Source: Salinicola corii (GTDB lineage Bacteria; Pseudomonadota; Gammaproteobacteria; Pseudomonadales; Halomonadaceae). Taken from it: 64,000 nt of DNA. Positions within the stretch are counted from its first letter, which is position 1. The number at the start of each line of letters is the position of its first letter. Where the stretch lies: contig NZ_VTPX01000016.1 of NCBI RefSeq assembly GCF_008298015.1, positions 1-64,000 on the forward strand, written 5' to 3'. Under the pieces are notes generated by a model, which was not told the DNA's origin, searched no databases, and worked only from the letters and a program-made list of their open reading frames with translations. The translations under genes were made by a program, and so were the position numbers. Below, piece after piece: positions 49,270 to 59,208 of the stretch.

Positions 49270-52200
49270 TCAGGACGCCTCTGCCATCGACGCTGCCTCA
49301 TCCACACCCACGGATACCAGACGCGAGACGCCGGGTTCCTGCATCGTGACACCCATCAATCTCTCGGCAGCTTCCATCGCAATTTTGTTATGGGTGATGA
49401 AGATGAACTGTACGCTCTCGGACATTTCCTTGACCAGTTTCGCGTAACGCCCCACGTTCGCATCGTCGAGCGGCGCATCGACCTCGTCGAGCATGCAAAA
49501 AGGCGCCGGATTGAGCTGGAAGATGGCAAACACCAACGACAGCGCCGTCAGTGCTTTTTCTCCCCCGGACAGCAAATGAATGGTGCTGTTTTTCTTGCCC
49601 GGTGGGCGCGCCATGATCGCCACCCCCGTCTCCAGCAAATCCTCCCCCGTGAGGGTCAACCATGCGGCCCCGCCACCGAAGACTCTGGGAAAAAGTGCCA
49701 TCAGGCCACGATTCACTTCCTCGAAAGTCTGCTTGAAACGGGTCCTTGTCTCCTGGTCGATACGCTTGATCGCGCGCTCCAGCGTCTCGATCGCCTCACT
49801 CAACTCGGCGTGTTGGGCCTCGAGATAGTCGCGCCGCTCGGCCTGCTGCTCGTACTCCTCGATCGCCGCCAGATTGATGGCACCGAGACGCCGGATGCGC
49901 TCGCCGGTCTCTTCCAGGCGGTTCTGCCAGGCCGATTCCGTGGCATTGGAATCGAGATTCTCCTGCAGTTCCTGCTCATCCTGCTGCTGCTCCGCTAGCG
50001 TCTCTCGCTGGGCATCCGCCTTGAGCGTCAGGGCCTGGACCTGCATCCGCGCTTCCTGCAGCCGCTGGCGGAGCCCTTCGAGATTGCGCTCGTGCTGCTG
50101 ACGATCGATCTCGGTCTGGCGTAGCGCCTCGCCAATCTGGCTGGCCCGCTCCCGACATCGGTCGAGGGTGGCCTCCTGCTGCGATCGCGTTTCGAGCAAC
50201 CGTTCCAGGCGTTCACGCTGATCCTCGCCGGGTTCATGGAGCGTCTCCTGCTGCTCGCGCAGCAACTCGCAGCGTTCGTCGAGGCGGGCAAGCTGACCGC
50301 GGCTGCGCTCGATCTGCTGCTGAAGCTCGCCGCGCTGCGCCTCGAGGCGCTGGCGTTCGAGCGCCAGCTGCTGCTGGGTCTGACGCGTCTGCTGCTGTTG
50401 CTGACGAAGCTCCCCCAGACGCGCCTGGCTCTGCTCGCGGGCCGTCTGCAGCGTTTCGCGCTCGGCGCCGTTGGCTTCGACCCGGTCGAGCGCCTGCTGC
50501 CAACGCTCCCGCGCGGCTTCGAGCTCCAGCCGCTGTGTCGCGTGGCGGTCCTGGCTCTGCGCCTGCTCGGCGTCGAACTCCCGCAGCCGTGAAGCGACAT
50601 GCTCGAGCCGGCTTTCGAGCGCTGCCAGCCGGGTCGACCGGGATTGACGCTGACCGGCGAGTTCCCGCTCTTCGTGGCGCAGCGCCTCCAGCGCCGCCTC
50701 GCAGCTATCGATCTCGGACTGCCAATGGAGGATCTGCGAATCCCGCTCGACCAGCGTGGCGTCGAGCGCGGCGAGCTCTTCGACCAGCGCGTCGCGGCGT
50801 TGCCGCTGCAGCAACACGCTATCCGCGTTGGCGTCGTCACGACCGAGCCGCCGCGCCCAGCCGCGCCCCAGCCACAGACCGTCCCGGGTGATCACGCTGT
50901 GACCCGCGGGAAGATCGGCCGCCATCTGCCACGCGGCCGTCGCGTCGTCGGCGCAGTGAATCGCCGCCAGCAGCGTCGACAGCGCGCCGGCCCCCTTGAC
51001 CCGGGCTCCCAGCGATTCGGCAGGCGCGCTCTCCGCGGCCTGGAGCGACACCACCGGCAGCTCCCCGCTCGTCAACGAGGCCATCGGCTCGCGGGCCAGT
51101 TCCGGCTCGGCCAGGCGCGCCTTCAGCCAGGGCCCGAGCACCCAGGCGACGGTACGCTCCCAACCGGACGTGACTTCCAGGCTCTCGGCGACGCGTGGCG
51201 CACTGCCCAGCGGATGATCGGCGAGGTGTTCGGCCAGGCTGGCGTCGTCATCGTTGAGTGCCGCCTCGATCAGCGCCTCGAGCGACGCCACTTCGCCCTG
51301 GCAGCGATGCTGGCGCTCGCGCTCTCCATCCCTGGCTACCAGCGCTTCGGCCTGGGCTTCGCGAGCGCGTTCGCGGGATCGCTGGCGCTCCTCGCGGCGA
51401 ATCTCCAGCGTCTGCTGCCGCTCGTCCAGTACGGCCAGGGCTTCCTGCAGCGAGGCTTTCTCCTCGTCGAGATCGCCGATGTCCGGCAGTTCCGATCGCT
51501 GCTGTCGGCGGCGCTCCAGCTCGCGGGTCAGCTCCTCGAGCTGACGTTCGAGTCGCTGAATCGTCTCCTGTTCGCGCTCGGCCCGGTGACGGGCGTCACG
51601 ATCCTGCTCGCTGAACGCCTCCCACCGCTGCTGACACTCCTGTGCCGAAGCCTCGGCCTCCTCGAGCTGCGCCTCCAGCGTCAGCAACGCCTCATCGGCC
51701 ATCTCGATCTCGGGGAGCAGCGTTTCGAGTCGGGTATCCCACTCGCCGCGACGCTCCTCGTCCTGTTCGATCAGTTGCGCCATGGCGTCCCGCTCCCGCT
51801 GCGCACTCTCCAGATCACCGGAGAGCTGCTGCTGCCGCTGCCGGGCGTGCTCGAGAGACTGCTCCAGCCGGGCGATGTCGGCGCCGGTCTGGTAGAACGC
51901 GGCCTGGTGCGATTCCAGCTCGGCGGCCACGGCGTCGTGGGTCTCCCGGCCCTCCGCCAGCCGCGTCTCGCACTGGCGCTGCCCGAGAATCTCGCGCTCG
52001 ACCTGGATCTCGTAGTCGCGAACGCGAGCTTCTTCCTCGCGCTGTTGGCTGCGCAATGCACGCTCGCGCAGCACCGCCAGCTCGCCGCGAAGACGATGCT
52101 CTTCCTCCTTGAGCGAACGATAGCGCTTGGCCGCTTCAGCCTGACGCTTGAGCCGTTCGAGCTGCTTGTCGAGCTCCTCGCGAATGTCGTCGAGCCGTTC

Positions 52201-52773
52201 GAGGTTTTCCTGGGTGCGCCGTAGCCGATTTTCGGTCTCCCGTCGGCGTTCCTTGTACTTCGAGATTCCCGCCGCCTCTTCCAGCGTGTTGCGCAGCTCT
52301 TCTGGACGGGCTTCGACAAGCCGGGAGATCATGCCTTGGCCGATGATCGCGTAGGAGCGCGGCCCGAGGCCGGTCCCCAGGAAGATGTCGGCGATATCGC
52401 GGCGGCGACATTTCTGACCATTGAGGAAGTAGCTGGACTGCGCCTCGCGGGTCACCAGGCGCTTGACCGCGATCTCGTTGTATCCGGCGTAGGCGCCGCC
52501 AAGTTCGCCATCGCGATTGTCGAAGATCAGTTCGATGGAGGCCTGACCGATGGGGGAACGGCCGGTGGATCCATTGAAGATGACATCGGTCATCGATTCA
52601 CCGCGCAGGGTCTTGGCGGAGGATTCGCCCATCACCCAGCGCACGGCATCGATAACGTTGGATTTACCGCAGCCGTTGGGTCCGACGATGGCGGTCATGT
52701 TGCTGTCGAACGGCACGGTGACCGGATCGACGAACGACTTGAAGCCGGCCAGCTTGATGGACTTGAGGCGCAT
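49270..52773 (-). CDS. smc: chromosome segregation protein SMC
   Basis: The 1167-residue ATPase starts MRLKSIKLAGFKSFVDPVTVPF, with Walker A VGPNGCGKSNVIDAVRWVMGE, two long glutamine/arginine-rich coiled coils, a hinge near residues 510-680, and the C-terminal head with signature LLSGGEKALTALSLVFAIF and Walker B FCMLDEVDAPLDD. It forms the condensin-like complex with ScpAB. The frame is open to 52968, but family sequence begins at 52773. Confidence 0.97.
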   Translation of the reverse strand: MRLKSIKLAGFKSFVDPVTVPFDSNMTAIVGPNGCGKSNVIDAVRWVMGESSAKTLRGESMTDVIFNGSTGRSPIGQASIELIFDNRDGELGGAYAGYNEIAVKRLVTREAQSSYFLNGQKCRRRDIADIFLGTGLGPRSYAIIGQGMISRLVEARPEELRNTLEEAAGISKYKERRRETENRLRRTQENLERLDDIREELDKQLERLKRQAEAAKRYRSLKEEEHRLRGELAVLRERALRSQQREEEARVRDYEIQVEREILGQRQCETRLAEGRETHDAVAAELESHQAAFYQTGADIARLEQSLEHARQRQQQLSGDLESAQRERDAMAQLIEQDEERRGEWDTRLETLLPEIEMADEALLTLEAQLEEAEASAQECQQRWEAFSEQDRDARHRAEREQETIQRLERQLEELTRELERRRQQRSELPDIGDLDEEKASLQEALAVLDERQQTLEIRREERQRSRERAREAQAEALVARDGERERQHRCQGEVASLEALIEAALNDDDASLAEHLADHPLGSAPRVAESLEVTSGWERTVAWVLGPWLKARLAEPELAREPMASLTSGELPVVSLQAAESAPAESLGARVKGAGALSTLLAAIHCADDATAAWQMAADLPAGHSVITRDGLWLGRGWARRLGRDDANADSVLLQRQRRDALVEELAALDATLVERDSQILHWQSEIDSCEAALEALRHEERELAGQRQSRSTRLAALESRLEHVASRLREFDAEQAQSQDRHATQRLELEAARERWQQALDRVEANGAERETLQTAREQSQARLGELRQQQQQTRQTQQQLALERQRLEAQRGELQQQIERSRGQLARLDERCELLREQQETLHEPGEDQRERLERLLETRSQQEATLDRCRERASQIGEALRQTEIDRQQHERNLEGLRQRLQEARMQVQALTLKADAQRETLAEQQQDEQELQENLDSNATESAWQNRLEETGERIRRLGAINLAAIEEYEQQAERRDYLEAQHAELSEAIETLERAIKRIDQETRTRFKQTFEEVNRGLMALFPRVFGGGAAWLTLTGEDLLETGVAIMARPPGKKNSTIHLLSGGEKALTALSLVFAIFQLNPAPFCMLDEVDAPLDDANVGRYAKLVKEMSESVQFIFITHNKIAMEAAERLMGVTMQEPGVSRLVSVGVDEAASMAEAS

Positions 52774-52900
52774 GCAGGGAAGAAAGCTCCGGAAACCGAG
52801 ATGGCAGCAGCGGATCGTCGCGGATGGCGACCCGACACCGGTTTCGGCAGAGCCTAAGGCACCGCGTGATCGATATCCAGCCTCAATGTCGCCGAATCGG

Positions 52901-53788
52901 CTACCTCGACGTCGAGGTCGACCCCGTTGTCTCTCGTGTCGCGGCCAGCCGCTGCTGGGCGACGGCAATCACCTTGCGCAGTGCCTGGCCGGACTGGGCA
53001 TCCTGATAACCGGCCATGGCGCGTCGCCAGTAGTCGATCGCCTGCTGGTAACGAGCGTGATCGAAGGCATCGATTCCCAGCATGCCGAGCACCGTCGGCT
53101 GGCGCGGATCGAGCTTCAGCGTCTCGTCGACCAGCGCCTGGACCTCATCGGTCAGCGTGCGGTGGGCGGCGAAGAACTTCATCTGCGCCAACTGGGCGAG
53201 CAGCGACGGCTGGCGCCCCTGCAGTTCGATCAGCCGCTCCAGCGTACCGATCGCCTTGTCGAACCGACCGCTGTCGCGGTAGAGCGGGAACAGCTCGGCC
53301 CACGCCTTTGGATTGTCGGCCTGGCGCCGGGCCTCGGCTTCCAGTCCGGCGAGGCGCGTTTCCGGCGGCGCGTGGGTCAGCGATTGAATGACCTGATAGA
53401 GCGCTAGGTCGCGGCGACCGCCGGTCTGATCGTAGAACACGAGCGTGCCGACGATCACCAGAACGGCCACTATCGGCAGCAGCCAGCGACCGGCCTGAAC
53501 GCGGCACAGTGGCCGCCGACCGGCGCTGCCGGCATCTTCCAGCAGCCGCCGGTCGAGTTCCAGACGGTCCTCGGCGAAGCGCTCCCTATCGATCTCGCCC
53601 TCCGCCAGCGCCGCTTCCAGCGCAGCCAACCGTTGACGATAGATCGCCACGTTCTCGGCATTGTTACGGTCGTCGGCCTCGAACGTCATCATCGCATCCC
53701 GCACGCCGGCGGCGCGACGTAGCGGCAACCACAGCAGCCACATGCTCAGCAGCAGCAACGCGACTATACCTATCCATAGGGGGATCAT
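52901..53788 (-). CDS. ccmI: cytochrome c maturation protein CcmI
   Basis: The 295-residue protein has an N-terminal membrane helix (LWIGIVALLLLSMWLLWLPL), a cytoplasmic leucine-zipper-like loop (IYRQRLAALEAALAEGEIDRERFAEDRLELDRRLLED), a second helix (WLLPIVAVLVIVGTLVFY) and periplasmic TPR repeats. It presents apocytochromes to CcmFH. Shorter than many CcmI proteins (about 400), lacking part of the C-terminal region. Start overlaps the ccmH stop (ATGA). Confidence 0.9.
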   Translation of the reverse strand: MIPLWIGIVALLLLSMWLLWLPLRRAAGVRDAMMTFEADDRNNAENVAIYRQRLAALEAALAEGEIDRERFAEDRLELDRRLLEDAGSAGRRPLCRVQAGRWLLPIVAVLVIVGTLVFYDQTGGRRDLALYQVIQSLTHAPPETRLAGLEAEARRQADNPKAWAELFPLYRDSGRFDKAIGTLERLIELQGRQPSLLAQLAQMKFFAAHRTLTDEVQALVDETLKLDPRQPTVLGMLGIDAFDHARYQQAIDYWRRAMAGYQDAQSGQALRKVIAVAQQRLAATRETTGSTSTSR

Positions 53789-54306
53789 GGGGCCTCCCCG
53801 TCATTGCGGCGGGCTTGTGAGCCGGCGTCATGACGCGACGTCAGTGCCTCGAGCCGGCGTCTCTCGTGTTCATCCAAGCCGTCAATGCCCGATTCGCGAT
53901 CCTCCAGACGGCGCCGGCGCAAGACGAAGGCGGCCACCACGCAGGCGCCGATCACCACCAAACCGAAGGGCAAGCCCCACAGCAGCCAGGTGCGCGTATC
54001 CAGCCGGGGATCGTAGAGCGCATAATCGCCGAAGCGACTGACCATGGCGTTCTCGATCTGTCGATCGCTCTGACCATCGCGCAGCAGCGCGGCAACGCGC
54101 GCTCGCATGTCCGCGGCGATCGGCGAGTTCGAGGCGCCGATCGATTCGTTCTGACACTTGGGGCAACGCAACCGCGAGGTCAGATCCTCGTAGCGCTGTA
54201 TCAAGGCGGGGTCGTCGAAATCCTGTACTTCGATGGCCGCGAGAGCCGCGGCGCCCGACAGGACAACGATCGGCAGCAGGCAGATCAGCATCAGCCAGCG
54301 TGTCAT
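53785..54306 (-). CDS. ccmH: cytochrome c maturation protein CcmH
   Basis: The 173-residue protein has a signal peptide, then LTSRLRCPKCQNESIGASNSPIAADMR with the redox pair Cys48/Cys51 that reduces the apocytochrome CxxCH, and one C-terminal membrane helix (LLWGLPFGLVVIGACVVAAFVL). The ATG at 54306 overlaps the ccmG stop by four bases, favouring it over 54315. Confidence 0.95.
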   Translation of the reverse strand: MTRWLMLICLLPIVVLSGAAALAAIEVQDFDDPALIQRYEDLTSRLRCPKCQNESIGASNSPIAADMRARVAALLRDGQSDRQIENAMVSRFGDYALYDPRLDTRTWLLWGLPFGLVVIGACVVAAFVLRRRRLEDRESGIDGLDEHERRRLEALTSRHDAGSQARRNDGEAP

Positions 54307-54833
54307 TGCTGCCATTTCTTCACCTCGGGAAGGATCACGTCGTCGACATCCTGCGGTGTGATATAGCCGGTGTGGTGATAGCGGATGACGCCGTCGGCGT
54401 CGACCAGGAAGCTCTCCGGCGCGCCGTAGACCCCAAGATCGAAGCCGAGCGTACCGTCCGGATCGAACAACGAGACTTCGAACGGGTTACCGAACTCATC
54501 GAGAAACCGTCGCCCGTTTTCGCGCGTATCCTTGTAGTCGACACCGACCAGACGCACGCCGTGATCGGCCAACGCCAGCAGTTGCGGCATCTCCTGCTTG
54601 CAGGTCGGGCACCACTCGCCCCAGACGTTGACCAGGGTCACCTGGCCTTCGAGCAGGGAACGGTCCAGCATGCGGCTCGGATCCCCCAGCGTGGTCAAAC
54701 TGAAGGCCGGGAAGTCCCGGGCCAGCAGCGCCGAGTCCCGCGCGGCGGGATCCTTTGCCAGTCCACGATAGAGAAACACCACTAGCACGGCGAACAGCAG
54801 CAATGGGATCAACAGCAGCAGACGACGCTTCAC
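54303..54833 (-). CDS. ccmG: thiol:disulphide interchange protein CcmG/DsbE
   Basis: The 176-residue membrane-anchored thioredoxin has an N-terminal helix, the active site VNVWGEWCPTCKQEMP (Cys75, Cys78) and the cis-proline loop GAPESFLVDADGVI with the acidic residues that make it reducing. It keeps CcmH or apocytochrome cysteines reduced in the periplasm. Overlaps ccmF (ATGA-type junction). Confidence 0.95.
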   Translation of the reverse strand: MKRRLLLLIPLLLFAVLVVFLYRGLAKDPAARDSALLARDFPAFSLTTLGDPSRMLDRSLLEGQVTLVNVWGEWCPTCKQEMPQLLALADHGVRLVGVDYKDTRENGRRFLDEFGNPFEVSLFDPDGTLGFDLGVYGAPESFLVDADGVIRYHHTGYITPQDVDDVILPEVKKWQQ

Positions 54834-56878
54834 GAGGTGACCTCCGTCGGACTCGGCGGTACCAGGCGGGACGGCATCGGCTCATGCGTCTGCAACGCCG
54901 CGGAGCGCCTGGGTGCTCGGCGATAACGGCGGTCGATGACGGCGAGAATACCGCCAGCCGCCATCATCAACGCACCCAGCCACAGCCAGCGCACGAAGGG
55001 TTTGAGCTGGATGCGCAGCGACCAGTCGCCATTGTCGAGCTTCTCGCCCAGCGCCACGTAGAGGTCGCCGAACAGCCCCGGACGCAGCGCGACATCGCTC
55101 AGCGGCATGCCGCTGGCGACGTAGAAGCGCTTCTCGGGCTGCATCGTGAAACTCGACCGTCCGGGCCGAGTCACCTCGATGGTGGCGGTATCCGCGGTGT
55201 AGTTGGGGCCGCGTCGCTCCCGCAAGCCGGTCATCGCGAACTGATAGCCTCCCACATCGACACTTCCCCCTGGCGCCAGGCGCACGTTCCGCTCGACGTT
55301 GTAGTGCGACACCATCGCCACGCCGACAATGGTCACCGCCAGCCCCAGATGCCCCAGCACCATGCCCCAGTAGGCGAGCGTCAGCTTCCTAAAGCCTGCC
55401 AAGCGAGTACGCCCTTTTCGGGCCTTGTCGGATCGTCCGTGGCGGGTTTTATCAAAAACATCGCGGACCAATGACAACACCAGCCACAGCGCCAGCAGCC
55501 ATCCCAGCGTGACGCCAAGACTGAAGCTGCCGCCATAGAAGAGCGGCAAGACCGCAGCGGTAACCACAGCGACGATGGCCGAAACCGCTAGGCGTCGGGC
55601 GAGCTCCCTGCCCGGCATGCGCTTCCAGCGTGCCAGCGGCCCCAGCCCCATGAACAGGCACAGCAGCGCCGTCAACGGCACGAACAGCGCATTGAAATAC
55701 GGCGGCCCCACGCTGATCTTGCCCAGCCCCAGTCCATCCAGCAGCAGCGGATAGATCGTGCCGAGCAGCACGGTGACGGTCATCACCACCAGCAGAATGT
55801 TGTTGATCAGCAGAAGCGAATCCCGCGACAGCCAGCCGAAGCCCGCAAGCGACTGCACCTTGGGCGCGCGCAACGCGAAGATCGCCAGCGAGAGGCCCAC
55901 GGTGACGCCGAGCAGAACCAGGATGAAAGTGCCACGAGACGGGTCGTTGGCGAAAGCGTGGACCGACGTCAACACGCCCGAACGCACCAGGAAGGTGCCC
56001 AGCAGCGACAGCGAGAAGGTGAAGATCGCCAGCAGCACCGTCCAATTCTTGAACGTGCCGCGCTTTTCGGTCACCGCCAGTGAGTGGATCAACGCCGTGC
56101 CGGCCAGCCACGGCAGCAGCGAAGCGTTCTCCACCGGGTCCCAGAACCACCAGCCACCCCAGCCCAGCTCGTAATAGGCCCACCAACTGCCCAGCGCGAT
56201 CCCCACGGTGAGAAAGGCCCAGGCCACGTTGGTCCACGGCCGTGCCCAGCGCGTCCAGGCCGAGTCGAGTCTACCGCCCAGCAACGCCGCCATGGCGAAA
56301 GCAAATACCACCGAGAAACCGACATAGCCCATGTAGAGCATCGGCGGATGCACGATCAGACCGAAATCCTGCAGCAGCGGATTGAGATCGGCGCCGTCTG
56401 CCGGCACATCGGGCAACAGGCGCTCGAACGGGTTGGAGGTCAGCAGAATGAACAGCAGAAAGCCGCTGCTGATCCAGCCCATCACCCCGAGCACGCGGGC
56501 CAGCATGTCTCGCGGCAAATGCCGGGAGAAGACGCTGACGGCGAAGCTCCAGCCGCTCAAGATCAGCACCCACAGCAGCACCGAGCCCTCGTGACTGCCC
56601 CATACCGCGCTCAGCTTGTAGTACCACGGCAGCAGCGAGTTGGAGTTGTTGGCGACGTAGGCGACACTGAAATCATCCAGCGCGAAGCTCGCGGTCAGGC
56701 TGAGATACGAGAGGATCAGAAAGGTGAACTGCCCCCATGCCATGGGCTGGGCGAACGCCATCCACAGCGGGCGCCGGGTGGCAGCCCCCCACAGCGGGAC
56801 AACCGCCTGCAGCACGGCCATGGCAAACGCCAGGATCAGCGCGAAATGTCCCAGTTCGGGAAAAATTCGAATCAACAT
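54830..56878 (-). CDS. ccmF: heme lyase CcmF
   Basis: The 682-residue protein has about 15 membrane helices, the tryptophan-rich heme-handling motif WAYYELGWGGWWFWDPVENASLLPWL, and flanking conserved histidines (PPMLYMGYVGFSV; LIHSLAVTEKRG). It attaches heme to apocytochrome c together with CcmH and CcmI. Normal length. Confidence 0.97.
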   Translation of the reverse strand: MLIRIFPELGHFALILAFAMAVLQAVVPLWGAATRRPLWMAFAQPMAWGQFTFLILSYLSLTASFALDDFSVAYVANNSNSLLPWYYKLSAVWGSHEGSVLLWVLILSGWSFAVSVFSRHLPRDMLARVLGVMGWISSGFLLFILLTSNPFERLLPDVPADGADLNPLLQDFGLIVHPPMLYMGYVGFSVVFAFAMAALLGGRLDSAWTRWARPWTNVAWAFLTVGIALGSWWAYYELGWGGWWFWDPVENASLLPWLAGTALIHSLAVTEKRGTFKNWTVLLAIFTFSLSLLGTFLVRSGVLTSVHAFANDPSRGTFILVLLGVTVGLSLAIFALRAPKVQSLAGFGWLSRDSLLLINNILLVVMTVTVLLGTIYPLLLDGLGLGKISVGPPYFNALFVPLTALLCLFMGLGPLARWKRMPGRELARRLAVSAIVAVVTAAVLPLFYGGSFSLGVTLGWLLALWLVLSLVRDVFDKTRHGRSDKARKGRTRLAGFRKLTLAYWGMVLGHLGLAVTIVGVAMVSHYNVERNVRLAPGGSVDVGGYQFAMTGLRERRGPNYTADTATIEVTRPGRSSFTMQPEKRFYVASGMPLSDVALRPGLFGDLYVALGEKLDNGDWSLRIQLKPFVRWLWLGALMMAAGGILAVIDRRYRRAPRRSAALQTHEPMPSRLVPPSPTEVTS

Positions 56879-56912
56879 GGTGTCACTCGCAACGTTCGAC
56901 GAGGCAGCCTCT

Positions 56913-57368
56913 TCAAGAAGATGGCACGCTGCCGTCGGGCAGATTGCCGGTAGCTTTCAGCGCCTCGGCGACCTCGGGCGGCATGTAGGTTTCATCGTGC
57001 TTGGCAAGCACCTGCTGGGCGATGAACTCACCGTCTTCGTCGAGCTGGCCGATCACCACTACACCCTGTCCTTCGCGGAACAGGTCGGGAAGGATGTCGT
57101 CGTAGCGGACCTCGACGTCCTTGGCGAAGTCGGTGACCACGAACGTGACCTCGAGCGAGTCGCTGTTGCGGTCGACGCTGTCTTTCTTGACCACCCCGCC
57201 GATGCGCATCGTGCGCCCGTGCGGCGCTTCTCCCGCGGCGATCTGCGACGGCGTGAAGAACAGGTTGATGTTGGCGCGCAGCGCGTAGAGCGTCAGTCCG
57301 ACGGCAACCGCGACCAGCGCCACCAGGCCAATCACGATGATCAGGCGGCGTTTGCGTTTGGCTCTCAT
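56913..57368 (-). CDS. ccmE: heme chaperone CcmE
   Basis: The 151-residue protein has an N-terminal anchor (RLIIVIGLVALVAVAVGLTLYAL), an OB-fold domain and the heme-binding motif VLAKHDETYMPPEV with the covalent-attachment His124 and Tyr128. It carries heme from CcmC to CcmF. Start overlaps the ccmD stop by four bases. Confidence 0.97.
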   Translation of the reverse strand: MRAKRKRRLIIVIGLVALVAVAVGLTLYALRANINLFFTPSQIAAGEAPHGRTMRIGGVVKKDSVDRNSDSLEVTFVVTDFAKDVEVRYDDILPDLFREGQGVVVIGQLDEDGEFIAQQVLAKHDETYMPPEVAEALKATGNLPDGSVPSS

Positions 57369-57544
57369 GAGGTGCGAGTCTCACGCCGCTGGCGCCGCTT
57401 CAGCCGTTGCAGTAGCTGGCGCCGCTCGAATCGCGCCCATAGCGTAAAGCCGGCAATGATCAGCACCGCCAACCCCCAGGCCGGCCAAACGTATTTAGCA
57501 TAACCGCCCATGGTCAGGAAGGCGGCAAGTGAATCGAAAGCCAT
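57365..57544 (-). CDS. ccmD: heme exporter protein CcmD
   Basis: The 59-residue protein MAFDSLAAFLTMGGYAKYVWPAW has one membrane helix and the MGGYxxYVW(P/A) motif of CcmD, with a basic cytoplasmic tail. It releases holo-CcmE from the CcmABC complex. The start at 57544 is chosen by family match; a frame back to 57607 exists. A 155-base gap separates it from ccmC. Confidence 0.93.
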   Translation of the reverse strand: MAFDSLAAFLTMGGYAKYVWPAWGLAVLIIAGFTLWARFERRQLLQRLKRRQRRETRTS

Positions 57545-57699
57545 GTCACGGTTCCGTTTATTGCTGTCAGCCGATCTGTTACAGGACCTGTCATCAGGCG
57601 TTGTCACCGACTCTTGTTACCGGTCTTTTTCTACGAACGACCTTTGCCGGTTTTTAATCTGTCGATTGATCGGATTTCCTCCATCGGCCGCTTTGACGA

Positions 57700-58431
57700 T
57701 CAACCGGCCAGTTCCTGCACCCAGCGAGCACGCGATTCACGGCGGATCAGCTCGTTGCGTAGCCGGAAAAGTGTCAGTGCGATAAAGAAGCAGTAGAATC
57801 CCAGTACCATCAGCAGCAGCGGCATCCACATGCTGGCAGGCATGGCGGGCCGCTCGGTCAGGTTGAAGGTGGCCGGTTGGTGCAGCGTGTTCCACCACAC
57901 CACCGAATACTTGATGATCGGAATGTTGACCACACCGACCAGTGTCAATACCGCTACCGCCTTGGCGCCCTGGTCGCTGCCGCCGAAAGCGCCGCGCAAG
58001 GCGATCACGCCGATGTAGAGAAACAACTGGATCAGCATCGAGGTCAGCCGCGCATCCCAGGTCCACCAGGTGCCCCAGGTCGGCACGCCCCATAGCGAGC
58101 CGCTGAACAACCCCAGCAATGTCATCGCCGCGCCGAACGGCGCCATCACGCTCGCCGCCATGTCGGCCACTTTGATTTTCCATATCAGGAAAACCGCCGA
58201 TGCCAGGGCCATCGCGACGAAGACGCTCTGGGCGAGAATCGCCGCGGGCACATGAACGTAGATAATGCGGTAGCTGTCGCCCATCTGATAGTCGGGAGGC
58301 GAGATCGCCAGCGACCAGAACGACCCGATGGGCAGCAGGAGTAGCGCCGCTATCCAGAATATCGGCTGCAACCGACCGCAGATCGCATAGCTCCATTTCG
58401 GGGAGCCAAGTTTGTGCCAGAAAGTCCACAT
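57700..58431 (-). CDS. ccmC: heme transporter CcmC
   Basis: The 243-residue protein has six membrane helices and the WWD-type motif WGVPTWGTWWTWDARLTS with conserved histidines in YVHVPAAI and NTLHQP. It loads heme onto CcmE. It follows ccmB by 54 bases. Confidence 0.97.
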   Translation of the reverse strand: MWTFWHKLGSPKWSYAICGRLQPIFWIAALLLLPIGSFWSLAISPPDYQMGDSYRIIYVHVPAAILAQSVFVAMALASAVFLIWKIKVADMAASVMAPFGAAMTLLGLFSGSLWGVPTWGTWWTWDARLTSMLIQLFLYIGVIALRGAFGGSDQGAKAVAVLTLVGVVNIPIIKYSVVWWNTLHQPATFNLTERPAMPASMWMPLLLMVLGFYCFFIALTLFRLRNELIRRESRARWVQELAG

Positions 58432-58485
58432 GCCGTTATCTCGCCACTCCTTATCTAAGGGATCGCTGTGGTCCGGGCGATGTCG

Positions 58486-59208
58486 TCAACCGTTCAGGCT
58501 GATTCGCAAGGCTGCCGCGACCGCGAACGGGGCCGCCGCCAGGGCGATCGCCGCCAACGCACCCGACAGCGCCAGCGCCGGCCCTGCAATACCGCCTTCG
58601 ATCGCCGCCTGAACGGCACCGGCACCGAAGATCAGCACTGGAATGTAAAGCGGCAGCACCAGTAGCGAGAGCAGAACGCCGCCGCGCGGCAAGCCCACCG
58701 TCAACGCGGCGCCGATCGCGCCGATCAGGCTCAGGGTCGCCGTGCCCAGCGCCAGTGACAGCATCAGCACCAGATACCCCGTGGCCGGCAGCGACAGCAT
58801 CACACCCAGTAGCGGCACGCACAGTGCGAGAGGCACGCCTGTCAGCAGCCAGTGGGCGGTTATCTTGGCCAGGCACAGCAGCGGCAACGGTCGGGGCGAC
58901 AGCGACATCTGCTCGAGACTGCCATCGGCAAAATCGCTTCGAAACAGTGTATCCAGAGACAGCAGCATCGCCAGCAGCGCGGCGACCCAAAGTAATCCTG
59001 GCGCGATATCCGCCAGCAGGTCGGGGCGAGGCGAAATTCCCAGCGGGAACAGCATCACCACTAGGGCCAGGAACATCAGCGGGTTGAGCAGATCGCTCCC
59101 GCGCCGTCGCGCTATTGCCAACTCACGCCGAAACTGGGCAAGAAAACCATTCCAGAGTCCGGCGTCTCGTGCCGGAGATTCGGCCGACGCCAAGCGCACT
59201 CGATTCAT
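58486..59208 (-). CDS. ccmB: heme exporter subunit CcmB
   Basis: The 240-residue membrane protein with six helices contains FRRELAIARRRGSDLLNPLMFLALVVMLFPLGI and the conserved LFRSDFADGSLEQMSLSP. It is the permease partner of the ATPase CcmA. The start at 59208 overlaps the ccmA stop. Confidence 0.95.
   Translation of the reverse strand: MNRVRLASAESPARDAGLWNGFLAQFRRELAIARRRGSDLLNPLMFLALVVMLFPLGISPRPDLLADIAPGLLWVAALLAMLLSLDTLFRSDFADGSLEQMSLSPRPLPLLCLAKITAHWLLTGVPLALCVPLLGVMLSLPATGYLVLMLSLALGTATLSLIGAIGAALTVGLPRGGVLLSLLVLPLYIPVLIFGAGAVQAAIEGGIAGPALALSGALAAIALAAAPFAVAAALRISLNG

Noticed and set aside
50599-52224. 541-residue open frame on the plus strand
   Set aside because: It is antisense to the smc coiled coil and leucine/arginine-rich as expected from that complement.
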